Shown: piece after piece, positions 14,986-23,278 of the stretch | Numbering within the stretch: position 1 is the stretch's first letter | Layout: the number at the start of each line of letters is the position of its first letter | DNA from: Micromonospora sp. WMMD812 | GTDB lineage: Bacteria > Actinomycetota > Actinomycetes > Mycobacteriales > Micromonosporaceae | Assembly: GCF_027497215.1 (NCBI RefSeq) | Contig: NZ_CP114904.1 | Location: 310,001 to 374,000, forward strand | DNA: 64,000 nucleotides | Direction: 5' to 3' | The notes under the pieces: generated by a model | Databases searched by the model: none | What the model was told of the DNA's origin: nothing | The model's input: only the letters and a program-made list of their open reading frames with translations | Made by a program: the position numbers and the translations under genes

Positions 14986-16360
14986 CGGACCGGGCCCGGA
15001 ACTCGATGTCGGCCACCCACTTCGTGCAGTGCACCCCGGGCAGTGCCGGGACGATGACCCGGGCCGGGAAGCCGTGGTCGGGGGAGAGGTCGGCGCCGTT
15101 CACCCGCAGCGCGAGCAGCGAGTCCGGGTCGAGGACCTGGTTGGCCTGGAGCGTGGCCTGCCGGAACAGCCCGGCCTGTTCCAGCGATCGGACGTGCGCC
15201 GAGGCCGGATCGGGCACCCCGGCGAGGGCGGCCAGGTCGCGCAGCCGTACGCCGGTCCAGGTCTGCAGGGTGGACCAGCCCTCGACACAGGCGATCGGCA
15301 GCCGCGCGGTGTGCTGGCCCATCGCGAGCAGCCCGGCCCGGTCGAGCGTCACCTCACGCCCGCCACCGCGCAGGGTCAGCCGCCAGCCCGGCCCGGTGTC
15401 GGCGCCCTGGATGCCGGCCGCGGCGGCGCTGCGGTTGACCGGGAACCCGTTCGGTCCCTCGCCGTGGTCGCGGCCCCGCGGCAGCAGCCAGGCGGTGCGC
15501 CGCAGCGGGCCGTCCAGGGTCTGCCCGACGGTCAGCACGGCCAGCAGCAGCGAACCGCCACCGACCAGGGCGATCGCCCCGCGCCGGCTGATGGTGGCCG
15601 GGCCGGGGCGGGGCGGCACGAGGCCGTCCGGGTCGGGTGGCTCGGGCCGCGTCGCGGCACGCGGCGTACGCAGCTCGGCGCCGGCCGGGCGGGACCGCAG
15701 CGCGGTGACCAGCCGGGGCAGCTTCAGCGCCACGTGCGCGACGAGGGCGGCGGTGAACACCCAGGCCCCGAAGTAGTGGGCGGTGTAGAAGTCGAAGCCG
15801 AAGAGGTAGGCGTACTGGATGTTCAGCAGGCCGGTCGCGATCTGGAAGAGGATCCCGCCGACGAGCAGCAGCAGGGAGAGCCGTTCGAGAACCTGGGCCA
15901 CCGAGCGGGCCGGCGGCCAGGCGAACAGCTTCGGGATCACCGACCACAGCTTGCCCAGCACCACCGGGATCAGCACGATGCCGAGCCCCACGTGGAGGCC
16001 CTGAGTGATCCGGAACAGCCAGGATGGGCGGGTCGGCCAGTCGAACGGCGGCAGCCGCAGCCAGCCCACGTCGGTGGGGAAGGCCTGCCCGAACTGCGGC
16101 CCGTACGCGGCGTAGTCCAGCAGCCCGGTCACGATCACCAGCGGCAGCGTGACGAGCAGCGCCAGGCCGTACACCGAGGTCAGCCACGGCCCGCGCAGCG
16201 GGCTGCGCCACCCCTGGGTGACCGCGTCCACGCCCGGCGGCCGGCGCCGGTCGAGCGCGCGCCAGAACTGCCGAGGCGCGCCGTAGCGGGCCGCGGTGTC
16301 GGCGTCCGCCGGTTCCGTCGGACGATCCTCGGCGGACGGTCCGGGACTGCTCGTGGGCAC
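14978..16360 (-). CDS. Membrane cytochrome b561-like / sulfite-oxidase-like molybdopterin fusion protein
   Basis: The 460-residue protein has an N-terminal membrane domain of about four TM helices with several His (ITQGLHVGLG, YTAHYFGAWVF) resembling b-type cytochrome membrane subunits. A basic linker and an internal TM with SRRG follow (near residues 265-290). The C-terminal part is a sulfite-oxidase-type molybdopterin domain with the Mo-ligand Cys in LPIACVEGWSTLQTW and GFPARVIVPALPGVHCTKWV. It probably oxidises or reduces a small extracytoplasmic substrate (for example methionine sulfoxide in MsrP-like systems) using quinone electrons. GTG 16360 with SD AAGGAGGACC is preferred over an ATG 42 bp upstream. 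A candidate regulator box is placed before its -10. Confidence 0.84.
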   Translation of the reverse strand: MPTSSPGPSAEDRPTEPADADTAARYGAPRQFWRALDRRRPPGVDAVTQGWRSPLRGPWLTSVYGLALLVTLPLVIVTGLLDYAAYGPQFGQAFPTDVGWLRLPPFDWPTRPSWLFRITQGLHVGLGIVLIPVVLGKLWSVIPKLFAWPPARSVAQVLERLSLLLLVGGILFQIATGLLNIQYAYLFGFDFYTAHYFGAWVFTAALVAHVALKLPRLVTALRSRPAGAELRTPRAATRPEPPDPDGLVPPRPGPATISRRGAIALVGGGSLLLAVLTVGQTLDGPLRRTAWLLPRGRDHGEGPNGFPVNRSAAAAGIQGADTGPGWRLTLRGGGREVTLDRAGLLAMGQHTARLPIACVEGWSTLQTWTGVRLRDLAALAGVPDPASAHVRSLEQAGLFRQATLQANQVLDPDSLLALRVNGADLSPDHGFPARVIVPALPGVHCTKWVADIEFRARSGG

Positions 16361-16385
16361 CGGTCCTCCTTGTCGGTCTTCCGGC

Positions 16386-16441
16386 AGGCTAGACGGGGGC
16401 ACGGCGCCGCGGCCCGGTTTGCCGTATTACGGAACGCTTAC
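16386..16441 (-). promoter_or_regulatory. Promoter and response-regulator-type direct repeat (site A1) for the molybdo-oxidoreductase operon
   Basis: On the minus strand GTAAG-CGTTCC-GTAAT occupies 16441-16426, a direct repeat with 11-bp period typical of OmpR-family regulators. A TAGCCT -10 hexamer is at 16391-16386, 34 bp further downstream, and the GTG start is 25 bp beyond. The spacing equals that at 19156-19210 and 23279-23333. Confidence 0.6.
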
Positions 16442-16478
16442 CGGAGGAGCAGGGTCGCTACCCGGACGGGGCCAACCT

Positions 16479-16539
16479 GTTGCGAACTCCTTACGGGCCC
16501 GCCGAGCCGACCCGCCCGCCGGGCCCGCTGACCTACGGT
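16479..16539 (+). promoter_or_regulatory. Promoter and direct repeat (site A2) for the epimerase gene
   Basis: GTTGC-GAACTC-CTTAC at 16479-16494 is the inverse reading of GTAAG-N6-GCAAC. A TACGGT -10 at 16534-16539 ends 8 bp before the ATG, so the epimerase mRNA is probably leaderless; no SD is visible. Confidence 0.52.
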
Positions 16540-16547
16540 CACCGGAT

Positions 16548-17609
16548 ATGCGGGTACTGGTCACCGGCGCGGCCGGGTTCATCGGATCGCAGGTCGCCGA
16601 CCTGCTCGTCGCGGAGGGGCACCAGGTGGTGGCGCTGGACGCGCTGCTGCCCCAGGCGCACGGCGGCGCGGCACCGGAGTGGTGCGGCCGGCACGACCTG
16701 GTCCACGGGGACGTGCGGGACGCCCGGCTCCTGGACCGGCTGCTGCCGGGCGTGGACGCGGTGTGCCACCAGGCGGCGATGGTCGGCCACGGCGTCGACC
16801 CGTCCGACGCCCCGGAGTACGCCAACCACAACGACCTGGGCACGGCGGTGCTGCTCGCCGCGATGTACCGGGCCGGCGTGTTCCGGCTGGTGCTGGCCAG
16901 CTCGATGGTGGTCTACGGCGAGGGGCGGTACGAGTGCCCCGACCACGGGACGGTCCGACCGGCGTCCCGCCGGGCCGAGGAGATGGTCGCCGGCCGGTAC
17001 GACCCGACGTGCCCCGCGTGCGGCGTCCCGCTGAGCCCCGCCCTCGTGCCCGAGGACGCGCCGCTGGACCCGCGCAGCACGTACGCGGCCACCAAGCTCG
17101 CCCAGGAGCACCTGGCCGCGGCGTGGGCCCGGCAGACCGGCGGCGGCGCCTGGGCGCTGCGGTACCACAACGTCTACGGCCCGCGGATGCCCCGCGACAC
17201 CCCGTATGCCGGGGTGGCCTCGCTCTTCCGGTCGGCGCTGGCCGCCGGGCGGCCGCCCCGGGTGCTGGAGGACGGCCACCAGCGACGCGACTTCGTGCAC
17301 GTCACCGACGTGGCCCGGGCGAACCTGCTCGCGCTCGTCGCGCCGCCTCCGGCCGGCCTGGTGCCGGTGAACGTCTGCTCCGGCGAGCCGCACACCGTCG
17401 GCGAGCTGGCCCGGACGCTGGCCGTCGCGATGGGCGGGCCGGAGCCGCTGGTGGTCGGCGGCGCCCGGGCGGCCGACGTCCGGCACGTGGTGGCCGACCC
17501 GCGCCGCGCCACGGAGCTGCTCGGCTACACCGCCCGGGTGGGCTTCGCCGAGGGGGTGGCCGCCTTCGCCAGCGACCCGCTGCGCGAGCCGGCCGCCGTG
17601 TCCGCCTGA
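16548..17609 (+). CDS. NAD-dependent epimerase/dehydratase with CxxH/CxxC insert
   Basis: The 353-residue extended SDR has the Rossmann motif VTGAAGFIGS at residues 6-15, HQAAMVG, and the catalytic Y179-x3-K183 (STYAATKLAQE). The family converts NDP-sugars (4-epimerases, dehydratases). Unusually, residues 130-158 insert C130-P-D-H133 and C155-P-A-C158, which looks like a small zinc knuckle. The start is ATG 16548; the longer upstream frame is ruled out by the promoter placed there. It faces the molybdo-oxidoreductase operon divergently. Its glycosyltransferase-rich surroundings suggest it makes a sugar precursor for them. Confidence 0.87.
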   Translation: MRVLVTGAAGFIGSQVADLLVAEGHQVVALDALLPQAHGGAAPEWCGRHDLVHGDVRDARLLDRLLPGVDAVCHQAAMVGHGVDPSDAPEYANHNDLGTAVLLAAMYRAGVFRLVLASSMVVYGEGRYECPDHGTVRPASRRAEEMVAGRYDPTCPACGVPLSPALVPEDAPLDPRSTYAATKLAQEHLAAAWARQTGGGAWALRYHNVYGPRMPRDTPYAGVASLFRSALAAGRPPRVLEDGHQRRDFVHVTDVARANLLALVAPPPAGLVPVNVCSGEPHTVGELARTLAVAMGGPEPLVVGGARAADVRHVVADPRRATELLGYTARVGFAEGVAAFASDPLREPAAVSA

Positions 17610-17671
17610 CCGGCCGCCAACGAGGGCAGCGGCAGTCGCCGGGCGCCCGGGAACCGCGCATGCCGGGCGAT

Positions 17672-19078
17672 TCAGGAGACCGTCCAGAGCAGGTGGTTCA
17701 CGGCCAGGGCGGTGGCCGCCTGACCGGCCAGCCACCAGCGGCGGGCGCCCGGGGGCAGCAGCGCGGCGGCCGCCAGCAGCCAGACCGCGAACGGCAGCCA
17801 GATCCGCTCCACCTCGGCCTTGCTCATCCCGGACAGGTCCGCGCCGATCACCGCGACGGCGGCGGCGAGCGGCAGCAGCACGGCCGGGCCGAGTCCGCGT
17901 GCCGCCGGGGCCAGCGCGGCCACGCGACGACCCGGCCGGGCCCACCCGGCCCGCAACGCGGCGGCGGCCGCCACCACCGCCCGGCGCAGCGCCGGCCCGA
18001 CCACCGGACCGGCGCTGAGCAGCAGCGCCGCCAGGTTCGCCCAGACCCAGTAGGCGTACGGACGCTCGGCGGCCCAGCCCTGGTAGTAGCGCTCGACGAC
18101 CAACCGGTAGCCCTCCCACCACGGGAAGCCGGCCAGGGTGAACGCGCCGGCCACGGCGGCGACCCCGGCGGACGCGGCGAGCAGCGCCCTCAGCCGGGCC
18201 GCGGGACGTAGCGCGAGCACCGCGAGCGCCAGCACCCCGACCAGCACGAAGCCGTACGACAGGTACAGCGCGAAGCCGAGCAGCGCGCCGCCGAGCGCCG
18301 CGGTGCCCGGGCCACGTACCGCCAGCAGGGCCAGGCCGGCGGCCACCACGCCGGCGAAGATGCCGTCGGCCGACGCCCCCACCCAGACCGCGCCGGGCAG
18401 CAGCACCAGGAACGGCACCACCGCGCGGGCCGCGTCGGCGGCGCCGAGCGCCCGCAGGGTGACCGGCACCGAGACCACCACCGACGTCCCGACCAGCACG
18501 CAGGCGAGCGCCGCCGCCGCGCCGCCGCCCAGGCCGACCCGGTCCAGCCAGACGAAGAGCAGCAGCGCGCCCGGCGGATGCCCGGCCGTGTGGGTGGCCC
18601 ACGAGTCGGGCTGGAAGTCGAGGATCCGTCCGGTGAAGCCGGCCAGCATGGCGGGGATGTCGGTGACGCCCGGCACCTCGTGTAGGTACTCCGCCTGCGG
18701 GGTGAGCCGCCGGGCCAGGCCCGCCGACCAGCCGTCCACCAGGGCCAGCGACAACGTCCAGGCCACCGCCGCGAGCCAGCCGGCGGCCAGCAGGTGACCC
18801 CACCGGGCGGTGCGGGCCCAGCGCGCCCCCCAGCCGACGACCGCGACGGCGACCAGCAGCGCCGCCGGGGTGCCCCAGCCGACGTGCGGCCGCCAGGTGG
18901 CGTACAGCGGCGCGGCGTCCGCGTGCAGCCCCGACCCGCGCGCGTTGAGCAGCAGGCCCACCACCACCGCGGCGGCCAGCAGCGCCGCCTCGACGGCGAG
19001 CACCGCCAGGTCGGCGCGGCGCCGGCGGGCCGGGGCGCGGTCGGGGGCGGTGAGCGCGGGTGCGGAGGCCATGACCAT
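17672..19078 (-). CDS. Polytopic membrane protein, probable lipid-linked-sugar glycosyltransferase (GT39/GT87-like)
   Basis: The 468-residue protein has about ten to twelve TM helices separated by short loops. The extracytoplasmic loop around residues 130-180 (HEVPGVTDI...TGHPPG-type HTAGHPPGALLLFVWL) resembles the acidic first loop of GT-C membrane glycosyltransferases. It begins at ATG 19078 (or 19072), because the longer frame runs into the GT2 promoter. It is divergent from the GT2 gene and convergent with the epimerase. GT-C enzymes transfer sugars from polyprenyl-phosphate donors outside the cytoplasm; this would fit the neighbouring GT2 making such a donor. Assignment rests on topology and context. 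Confidence 0.68.
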   Translation of the reverse strand: MVMASAPALTAPDRAPARRRRADLAVLAVEAALLAAAVVVGLLLNARGSGLHADAAPLYATWRPHVGWGTPAALLVAVAVVGWGARWARTARWGHLLAAGWLAAVAWTLSLALVDGWSAGLARRLTPQAEYLHEVPGVTDIPAMLAGFTGRILDFQPDSWATHTAGHPPGALLLFVWLDRVGLGGGAAAALACVLVGTSVVVSVPVTLRALGAADAARAVVPFLVLLPGAVWVGASADGIFAGVVAAGLALLAVRGPGTAALGGALLGFALYLSYGFVLVGVLALAVLALRPAARLRALLAASAGVAAVAGAFTLAGFPWWEGYRLVVERYYQGWAAERPYAYWVWANLAALLLSAGPVVGPALRRAVVAAAAALRAGWARPGRRVAALAPAARGLGPAVLLPLAAAVAVIGADLSGMSKAEVERIWLPFAVWLLAAAALLPPGARRWWLAGQAATALAVNHLLWTVS

Positions 19079-19137
19079 CGGACGGTACGGCGGCCGAGCG
19101 CCGCGCGGTGGCGGAACCGCCGGCCCGTCACCGTCCG

Positions 19138-19210
19138 GTAAGAATCGGCCGCGCGGTAAGCGTTCGGTAAGGACGTTCCGGCCCCGTCCGCCCTGGTCGC
19201 GCCCTAGCGT
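19138..19210 (+). promoter_or_regulatory. Promoter and direct repeats (site B) for the GT2 operon
   Basis: GTAAG-CGTTCG-GTAAG at 19156-19171 is a clean 11-bp-period direct repeat. A further GTAAG stands at 19138-19142. A TAGCGT -10 at 19205-19210 follows 33 bp later and ends 7 bp before the ATG, implying a leaderless transcript. The same region must serve the divergent membrane-protein gene. Confidence 0.62.
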
Positions 19211-19217
19211 CGGCGGT

Positions 19218-19916
19218 ATGCCGACCCCGATCGCCAGCGTTCCGCCGGCCCCCGTCGACGTGGTGCTGCCCTGCCTGGACGAGGCCGCCGCGCTGCCCGG
19301 CGTGCTGGCTGCCCTGCCCCCCGGATACCGGGCCGTCGTCGTGGACAACGGCTCCCGGGACGGCTCGCCGGAGGTCGCCGCCCGGCACGGCGCCCGAGTC
19401 GTCCACGAGCCGCGCCGCGGCTACGGCGCCGCCGTGCACACCGGACTGGAGGCGGCCGGCACGGAGCTGGTGTGTGTCCTCGACGCCGACGGATCGTTCG
19501 ACCCGGCCGTCCTGCCGGCGCTGGTCGCGCCCGTCGCGGCCGGATCGGCGGACCTCGCGGTCGGGCGCCGCCGACCGGTCGGCGCGGGTGTCTGGCCGTG
19601 GCACGCCCGGGCCGGCACCGCCCTGGTCGCGGCCCTGCTGCGGCGCCGCGGCGTGCCGCTGCGCGACCTCAGCCCGATCCGGGTGGCCCGCCGGGAGGCG
19701 CTGCTCGGCCTCGGCGTCACCGACCGCGCCTTCGGCTACCCCCTCGAACTGCTGATCCGGGCGGCCGCCGCCGGCTGGCGGATCCAGGAACTCGACGTGC
19801 CCTACGCGCCCCGGGCCGCCGGCACCCGGTCGAAGGTCTCCGGCTCCGTCCGCGGCACCCTGCGCGCCACCCGTGACTTCGCCGGCGTGCTGCGTACCGT
19901 GGGCGGCTCCCGGTGA
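19218..19916 (+). CDS. Glycosyltransferase family 2 (DPM/undecaprenyl-phosphate-sugar type)
   Basis: The 232-residue GT-A enzyme has VDVVLPCLDEAAALPGVL, VVVDNGSRDGSPEVA and the DxD metal motif in VCVLDADGSFDPAV (about residues 90-103). Then comes SPIRVARREALLGL, similar to dolichol-phosphate-mannose-synthase-like enzymes that load a sugar on a polyprenyl phosphate. There is no C-terminal TM segment. ATG 19218 follows directly on a -10 hexamer. Its stop overlaps the next start (GTGA), so it leads a three-gene operon with the DUF2064 and methyltransferase genes. Confidence 0.86.
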   Translation: MPTPIASVPPAPVDVVLPCLDEAAALPGVLAALPPGYRAVVVDNGSRDGSPEVAARHGARVVHEPRRGYGAAVHTGLEAAGTELVCVLDADGSFDPAVLPALVAPVAAGSADLAVGRRRPVGAGVWPWHARAGTALVAALLRRRGVPLRDLSPIRVARREALLGLGVTDRAFGYPLELLIRAAAAGWRIQELDVPYAPRAAGTRSKVSGSVRGTLRATRDFAGVLRTVGGSR

Positions 19917-20593
19917 CCGTCCTGCTGGTGATGGCGAAGGCGCCGGTGCCGGGCGTGGTGAAGACCCGGCTCTGCCCGCCGGCCAGCCCGGCGCAGGCGG
20001 CCCGGATCGCCGCCGCCGCGTTGCGGGACACCCTCGACGCCGTCCGGGCCACCCCGGGGGTGATCCCGGTGCTGGCCCGCGCCGGCCGGTTCGCCGACGC
20101 CGAGGACGGCGCCGCGTTGACCGCGGCGCTCGCCGGCTGGGTGGTGCTGGAGCAGCGCGGTGGCGGGCTGGGCGAGCGGCTCGCCAACGCCCACGCCGAG
20201 GTGGCCACCGCGTACCCGGGCCGGGCCGTGCTCCAGATCGGCATGGACACCCCGCAGTTGACCGCCGCCCGGCTCGCCGCCGCCGTACGCCGGCTGGACT
20301 CCGCGGAGGCGGTGCTCGGCGCGGCGCTCGACGGCGGCTGGTGGTCGCTGGGCCTGCGCGACCCACGGCAGGCGGCGCTGCTGCGTACGGTGCCGATGTC
20401 CACCCCGGACACCGGCCGGCACACCTGGGTCGCGCTCGGTGAGCGGGGCCTGCGGACGGCCCCGCTGCCGGTGCTGCGCGACGTCGACGAGTGGCCGGAC
20501 GCGCTGGCGGTGGCGGCACAGGTCCCGGACGGCCGGTTCGCCCGGCAGGTCGGGGCGGTCCGCCGTGCCCTGGTCCCCGGCGGTCTCGGGTGA
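19913..20593 (+). CDS. DUF2064 / TIGR04282-type nucleotidyltransferase-fold protein
   Basis: The 226-residue protein belongs to the DUF2064 family, which has a GT-A/nucleotidyltransferase-like fold. It begins VLLVMAKAPVPGVVKTRLCP, the family hallmark, and carries GGGLGERLANAHA, VLQIGMDTPQLT and LDGGWWSLGL. It probably binds a nucleotide sugar or forms an activated donor; the biochemical role is not established. GTG start in a GTGA overlap with the GT2 gene. The constant pairing of GT2 and DUF2064 suggests they act on the same molecule. Confidence 0.85.
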   Translation: MTVLLVMAKAPVPGVVKTRLCPPASPAQAARIAAAALRDTLDAVRATPGVIPVLARAGRFADAEDGAALTAALAGWVVLEQRGGGLGERLANAHAEVATAYPGRAVLQIGMDTPQLTAARLAAAVRRLDSAEAVLGAALDGGWWSLGLRDPRQAALLRTVPMSTPDTGRHTWVALGERGLRTAPLPVLRDVDEWPDALAVAAQVPDGRFARQVGAVRRALVPGGLG

Positions 20594-21288
20594 ACCCGGA
20601 GGGTACGCGGACGGCGACGGTCGCGGTCCGACCGGGCGACGACGGATTCGCCACCGCACTACGCGCGCCGGACGTCGACGGTCACTGGCTGGTGCACGGC
20701 GACGGGGCCCGCAGCCGCCTGCCGGTCCGCCGTTGGCACGGCCCGGCCGAGCCGGCCGTCGTCGGAGTGGTGGCCCGCTGCGCCGGCCCGACCGTCGACC
20801 TCGGCTGCGGCCCGGGCCGGCTCACCGTGGCCCTCGCCCGGGCCGGGATCACCGCGGTGGGGGTCGACGTCTCCGCGTACGCGGTCGCGGCCGCCCGGGC
20901 CCGCGGGGCGGTGGCGATCCACCGCGACCTGTTCGACCCGTTGCCGGCCGAGGGGCGGTGGGCGCACGCGGTGCTGCTCGACGGCAACGTCGGCATCGGC
21001 GGCGACCCGATCGCCCTGCTGCGTCGCTGCCGTGCGCTGCTGGATCCGGCCGGCACCGTGCTGGTCGAGTTGGAACCGCCCGGCCCCGGGCTCTGGCAGG
21101 GGCACGCGCGGGTGGCCTCGCCGCGACGCCCGGGTGTCATCGCCCTCGGGCCGGCGTTCCGCTGGGCCCGGCTCGACACCCGGGCGGTGCATCAGGTCGC
21201 CGCCCGCGCCGGCCTCGCGGTGCGCGAGGTGTTCCGCTGCGGCGGACGCTGGTTCGGCGTGCTGGCGGTGTCGTCCGCACGAGGGTGA
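20590..21288 (+). CDS. SAM-dependent methyltransferase of the GT2 operon
   Basis: The 232-residue class I methyltransferase has motif I TVDLGCGPGRLTVALA (about residues 67-82), motif II TAVGVDVSAYAV, and AVLLDGNVGIGGDP with a following PAGTVLVELEPPG strand. It starts at GTG 20590 in a TGA overlap with the DUF2064 gene; the longer upstream frame is a shadow. It is the last gene of this operon. Substrate not known; a glycan or lipid-linked intermediate is plausible from context. Confidence 0.83.
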   Translation: MNPEGTRTATVAVRPGDDGFATALRAPDVDGHWLVHGDGARSRLPVRRWHGPAEPAVVGVVARCAGPTVDLGCGPGRLTVALARAGITAVGVDVSAYAVAAARARGAVAIHRDLFDPLPAEGRWAHAVLLDGNVGIGGDPIALLRRCRALLDPAGTVLVELEPPGPGLWQGHARVASPRRPGVIALGPAFRWARLDTRAVHQVAARAGLAVREVFRCGGRWFGVLAVSSARG

Positions 21289-21348
21289 CGCCTCGCCGCA
21301 CCCGCGCGGCTCCCTCCACGCCTCGACGGCCTGCGGCGTGCCGCGCTC

Positions 21349-21474
21349 TCACTGAAAGCGCCGGCCGGGCCTTCGGGCGCCGGTCGGCTTGTTGACCACG
21401 GAGTCCTTGCCCCGGCGGCGCACCATGATCGACTTGGCCTTCCGCCGCAACCCTGTCAGGATCTTGCCCTTCAT
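21349..21474 (-). CDS. Small basic hypothetical protein, 41 aa
   Basis: An ATG at 21474 with SD GGGAGGG opens a 41-codon frame. The product has about fourteen Arg/Lys in 41 residues (MKGKILTGLRRKAKS at the start, ARRPGRRFQ at the end). The good SD, codon bias and position 77 bp after the sensor-kinase gene on the same strand support a real gene, perhaps in the same transcript. No family recognised. A nucleic-acid-binding or membrane-surface role would suit the charge, but that is speculation. Confidence 0.55.
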   Translation of the reverse strand: MKGKILTGLRRKAKSIMVRRRGKDSVVNKPTGARRPGRRFQ

Positions 21475-21551
21475 CCCGACCCTCCCTTCGGACGTACGTC
21501 AGCCCGCGTACCCGCCGAGACGACGGCCATTCATCAGGGCGGGTGGGCCGC

Positions 21552-22577
21552 TCAGCCGGTCGCGGCGGGCAGCCGGACCACGAAGCGGCAGCCCTCGGTG
21601 GTGTTCTGTACGTCCACCCGACCGTCGTGCGCCTCGACGAGCCCGCGGACGATGGCCAGGCCGAGGCCGCCGGAGCCCTCCCCGTTGGTCCCCGAGCGAG
21701 GGGTGCGGGCCGGCTCGCCGCGGAACGCCACGTCGAAGAGGCGGGGCAGGTCCTCCTCCGGAATGCCGCCGCAGGTGTCCGCGACGGCCAGCCAGGCGTC
21801 GTCCTGCTCTCGGCCGGCGTCGACCCGGACGGTGCCGTCGTCCGGGGTGTAGCGCACCGCGTTGAGCAGCAGGTTGCCGACCACCCGGGCCAGCTCGGGC
21901 TCGCTGGCCAGCACGGTGGGCCAACCCGACTCCGCCGCGACCAGGCGGATCCGCCGGGCGGCGGCCAGCGGGGCGGCGCCCGCCAGCGCGTCGGAGACGA
22001 CCTCGCCGAGCGGCACCGCGGTCAGGGAGAGCCGCAGCGCGCCGGCGTTGATCCGGGAAAGCTCGAAGAGGTCGTCCACGAGCCGGGTCATCCGGTCGGT
22101 CTGGACGCGGATCCGCCGGTGGTACTCGGCCACCGTCGTCGGGTCGTCGACCACCCGGTCCTCCAGCGCCTCGGCCATCGCGCGCAGCCCGGCCAGCGGC
22201 GTACGAAGGTCGTGGGAGACCCACGCGACCAGGTCCCGGCGGCCCTTCTCGATCCGGCGCTCCCGCTCCCGCGCCTGGTCGGCCCAGATCGCGGCCGCGG
22301 CGAGCCGGCGGCCGAAGTACCAGCCGATCGCGAGGCTCACGGCCGCCGCGGCGGCGACCGTGAGCAGCACCACCTGGAGGTCGTGGCGGGACAGGAACAT
22401 CGCCTGCGCGACCGTCACCACGCCGGCCACCACGGCCGTCACGGTGACCGCGAGCAGCACACAGACGTGCACGGTGATCGACCGGTGGCGCAACAGGCGG
22501 AGGGCGAGCGCGCCGGCCAGGCCGATGCCGAGCGCCGCGCCCAGCGCCATGACGAAGATCAGTGCGAGGTCACGCAT
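21552..22577 (-). CDS. Sensor histidine kinase
   Basis: The 341-residue protein has three or four TM helices in the first 90 residues with almost no extracytoplasmic domain. Then come a linker, the HisKA H-box (AWVSHDLRTPLAGLR, phospho-acceptor His near residue 121), the N-box (VVGNLLLNAVRYTPDD), DTCGGIPEED and the G-box (GSGGLGLAIVRGLVEAHDG). It autophosphorylates and controls the response regulator gene that overlaps its start by 8 bp. The short sensor region suggests sensing within or at the membrane. Likely targets are the promoters carrying the GTAAG repeats in this window. Confidence 0.93.
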   Translation of the reverse strand: MRDLALIFVMALGAALGIGLAGALALRLLRHRSITVHVCVLLAVTVTAVVAGVVTVAQAMFLSRHDLQVVLLTVAAAAAVSLAIGWYFGRRLAAAAIWADQARERERRIEKGRRDLVAWVSHDLRTPLAGLRAMAEALEDRVVDDPTTVAEYHRRIRVQTDRMTRLVDDLFELSRINAGALRLSLTAVPLGEVVSDALAGAAPLAAARRIRLVAAESGWPTVLASEPELARVVGNLLLNAVRYTPDDGTVRVDAGREQDDAWLAVADTCGGIPEEDLPRLFDVAFRGEPARTPRSGTNGEGSGGLGLAIVRGLVEAHDGRVDVQNTTEGCRFVVRLPAATG

Positions 22578-23262
22578 CGGCGGGCTGGTACCGGTAGCCG
22601 ACGCCCCACACCGTGACGATGCGTCGCGGGTCGGCCGGGTCGTCCTCGACCTTCTCCCGCAGCCGCCGCACGTGCACGGTCACCGTGGACTGGTCGCCGA
22701 AGTTCCAGCCCCAGACCCGCTCCAACAGTTCCGCGCGGCGGAACGCCCGGGCCGGGTGGCGCATCAGGTGGGCCAGCAGGTCGAACTCGCGCAGGGTGAG
22801 GGTCAACTCCCGGCCGTGCAGCCGCGCCACCCGCGGCCCGGTCTCCACCTCGAGGCCGGCGTCGACGAAGACCTCGGCGGCCGGGGGAGCGGGCTCGCCG
22901 GCCCGGCGCAGCACCGAGCCCACCCGCAGCACCAGCTCCCGGGGGCTGAACGGCTTGCCCAGGTAGTCGTCCGCACCCAGTTGCAGGCCGAGCACCCGGT
23001 CCGCCTCGTCGCCGCGGGCGGTGAGCATGATGATGGGTACGCCGTCCGGCTGCTCCCGCAGCCGCCGGCACACCTGCAAGCCGTCCAGCCCGGGCAGCAT
23101 CAGGTCGAGCACCACCAGGTGCGGCCGGCGCTCGTGCACCGCCTCGAGGGCGGCGATACCGTCCCCGACGTGGCTCACCTCGTAGCCGGCGTGCTCCAGG
23201 TAGCGGCAGACCACGTCGCTGACCGTCCGGTCGTCGTCCACCACCAGCACCCGCTGCCCCAC
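22570..23262 (-). CDS. OmpR/PhoB-family response regulator
   Basis: The 230-residue protein has a receiver domain with VLVVDDDRTVSDV, phospho-acceptor Asp in HLVVLDLMLPGLDG, and Lys in DDYLGKPFSPREL. A winged-helix DNA-binding domain follows (LTLTLREFDLLAHLMRHP, TVTVHVRRLREKVED). Such regulators bind tandem half-sites about 11 bp apart. The start is chosen at GTG 23262, five bases after GGGAGG; an in-frame ATG at 23289 is possible. It overlaps the kinase gene by 8 bp. A matching direct repeat (GTAAG-N6-GCAAC) 56 bp upstream suggests autoregulation. Confidence 0.93.
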   Translation of the reverse strand: MGQRVLVVDDDRTVSDVVCRYLEHAGYEVSHVGDGIAALEAVHERRPHLVVLDLMLPGLDGLQVCRRLREQPDGVPIIMLTARGDEADRVLGLQLGADDYLGKPFSPRELVLRVGSVLRRAGEPAPPAAEVFVDAGLEVETGPRVARLHGRELTLTLREFDLLAHLMRHPARAFRRAELLERVWGWNFGDQSTVTVHVRRLREKVEDDPADPRRIVTVWGVGYRYQPADA

Positions 23263-23278
23263 GTGCACCTCCCGGGCC

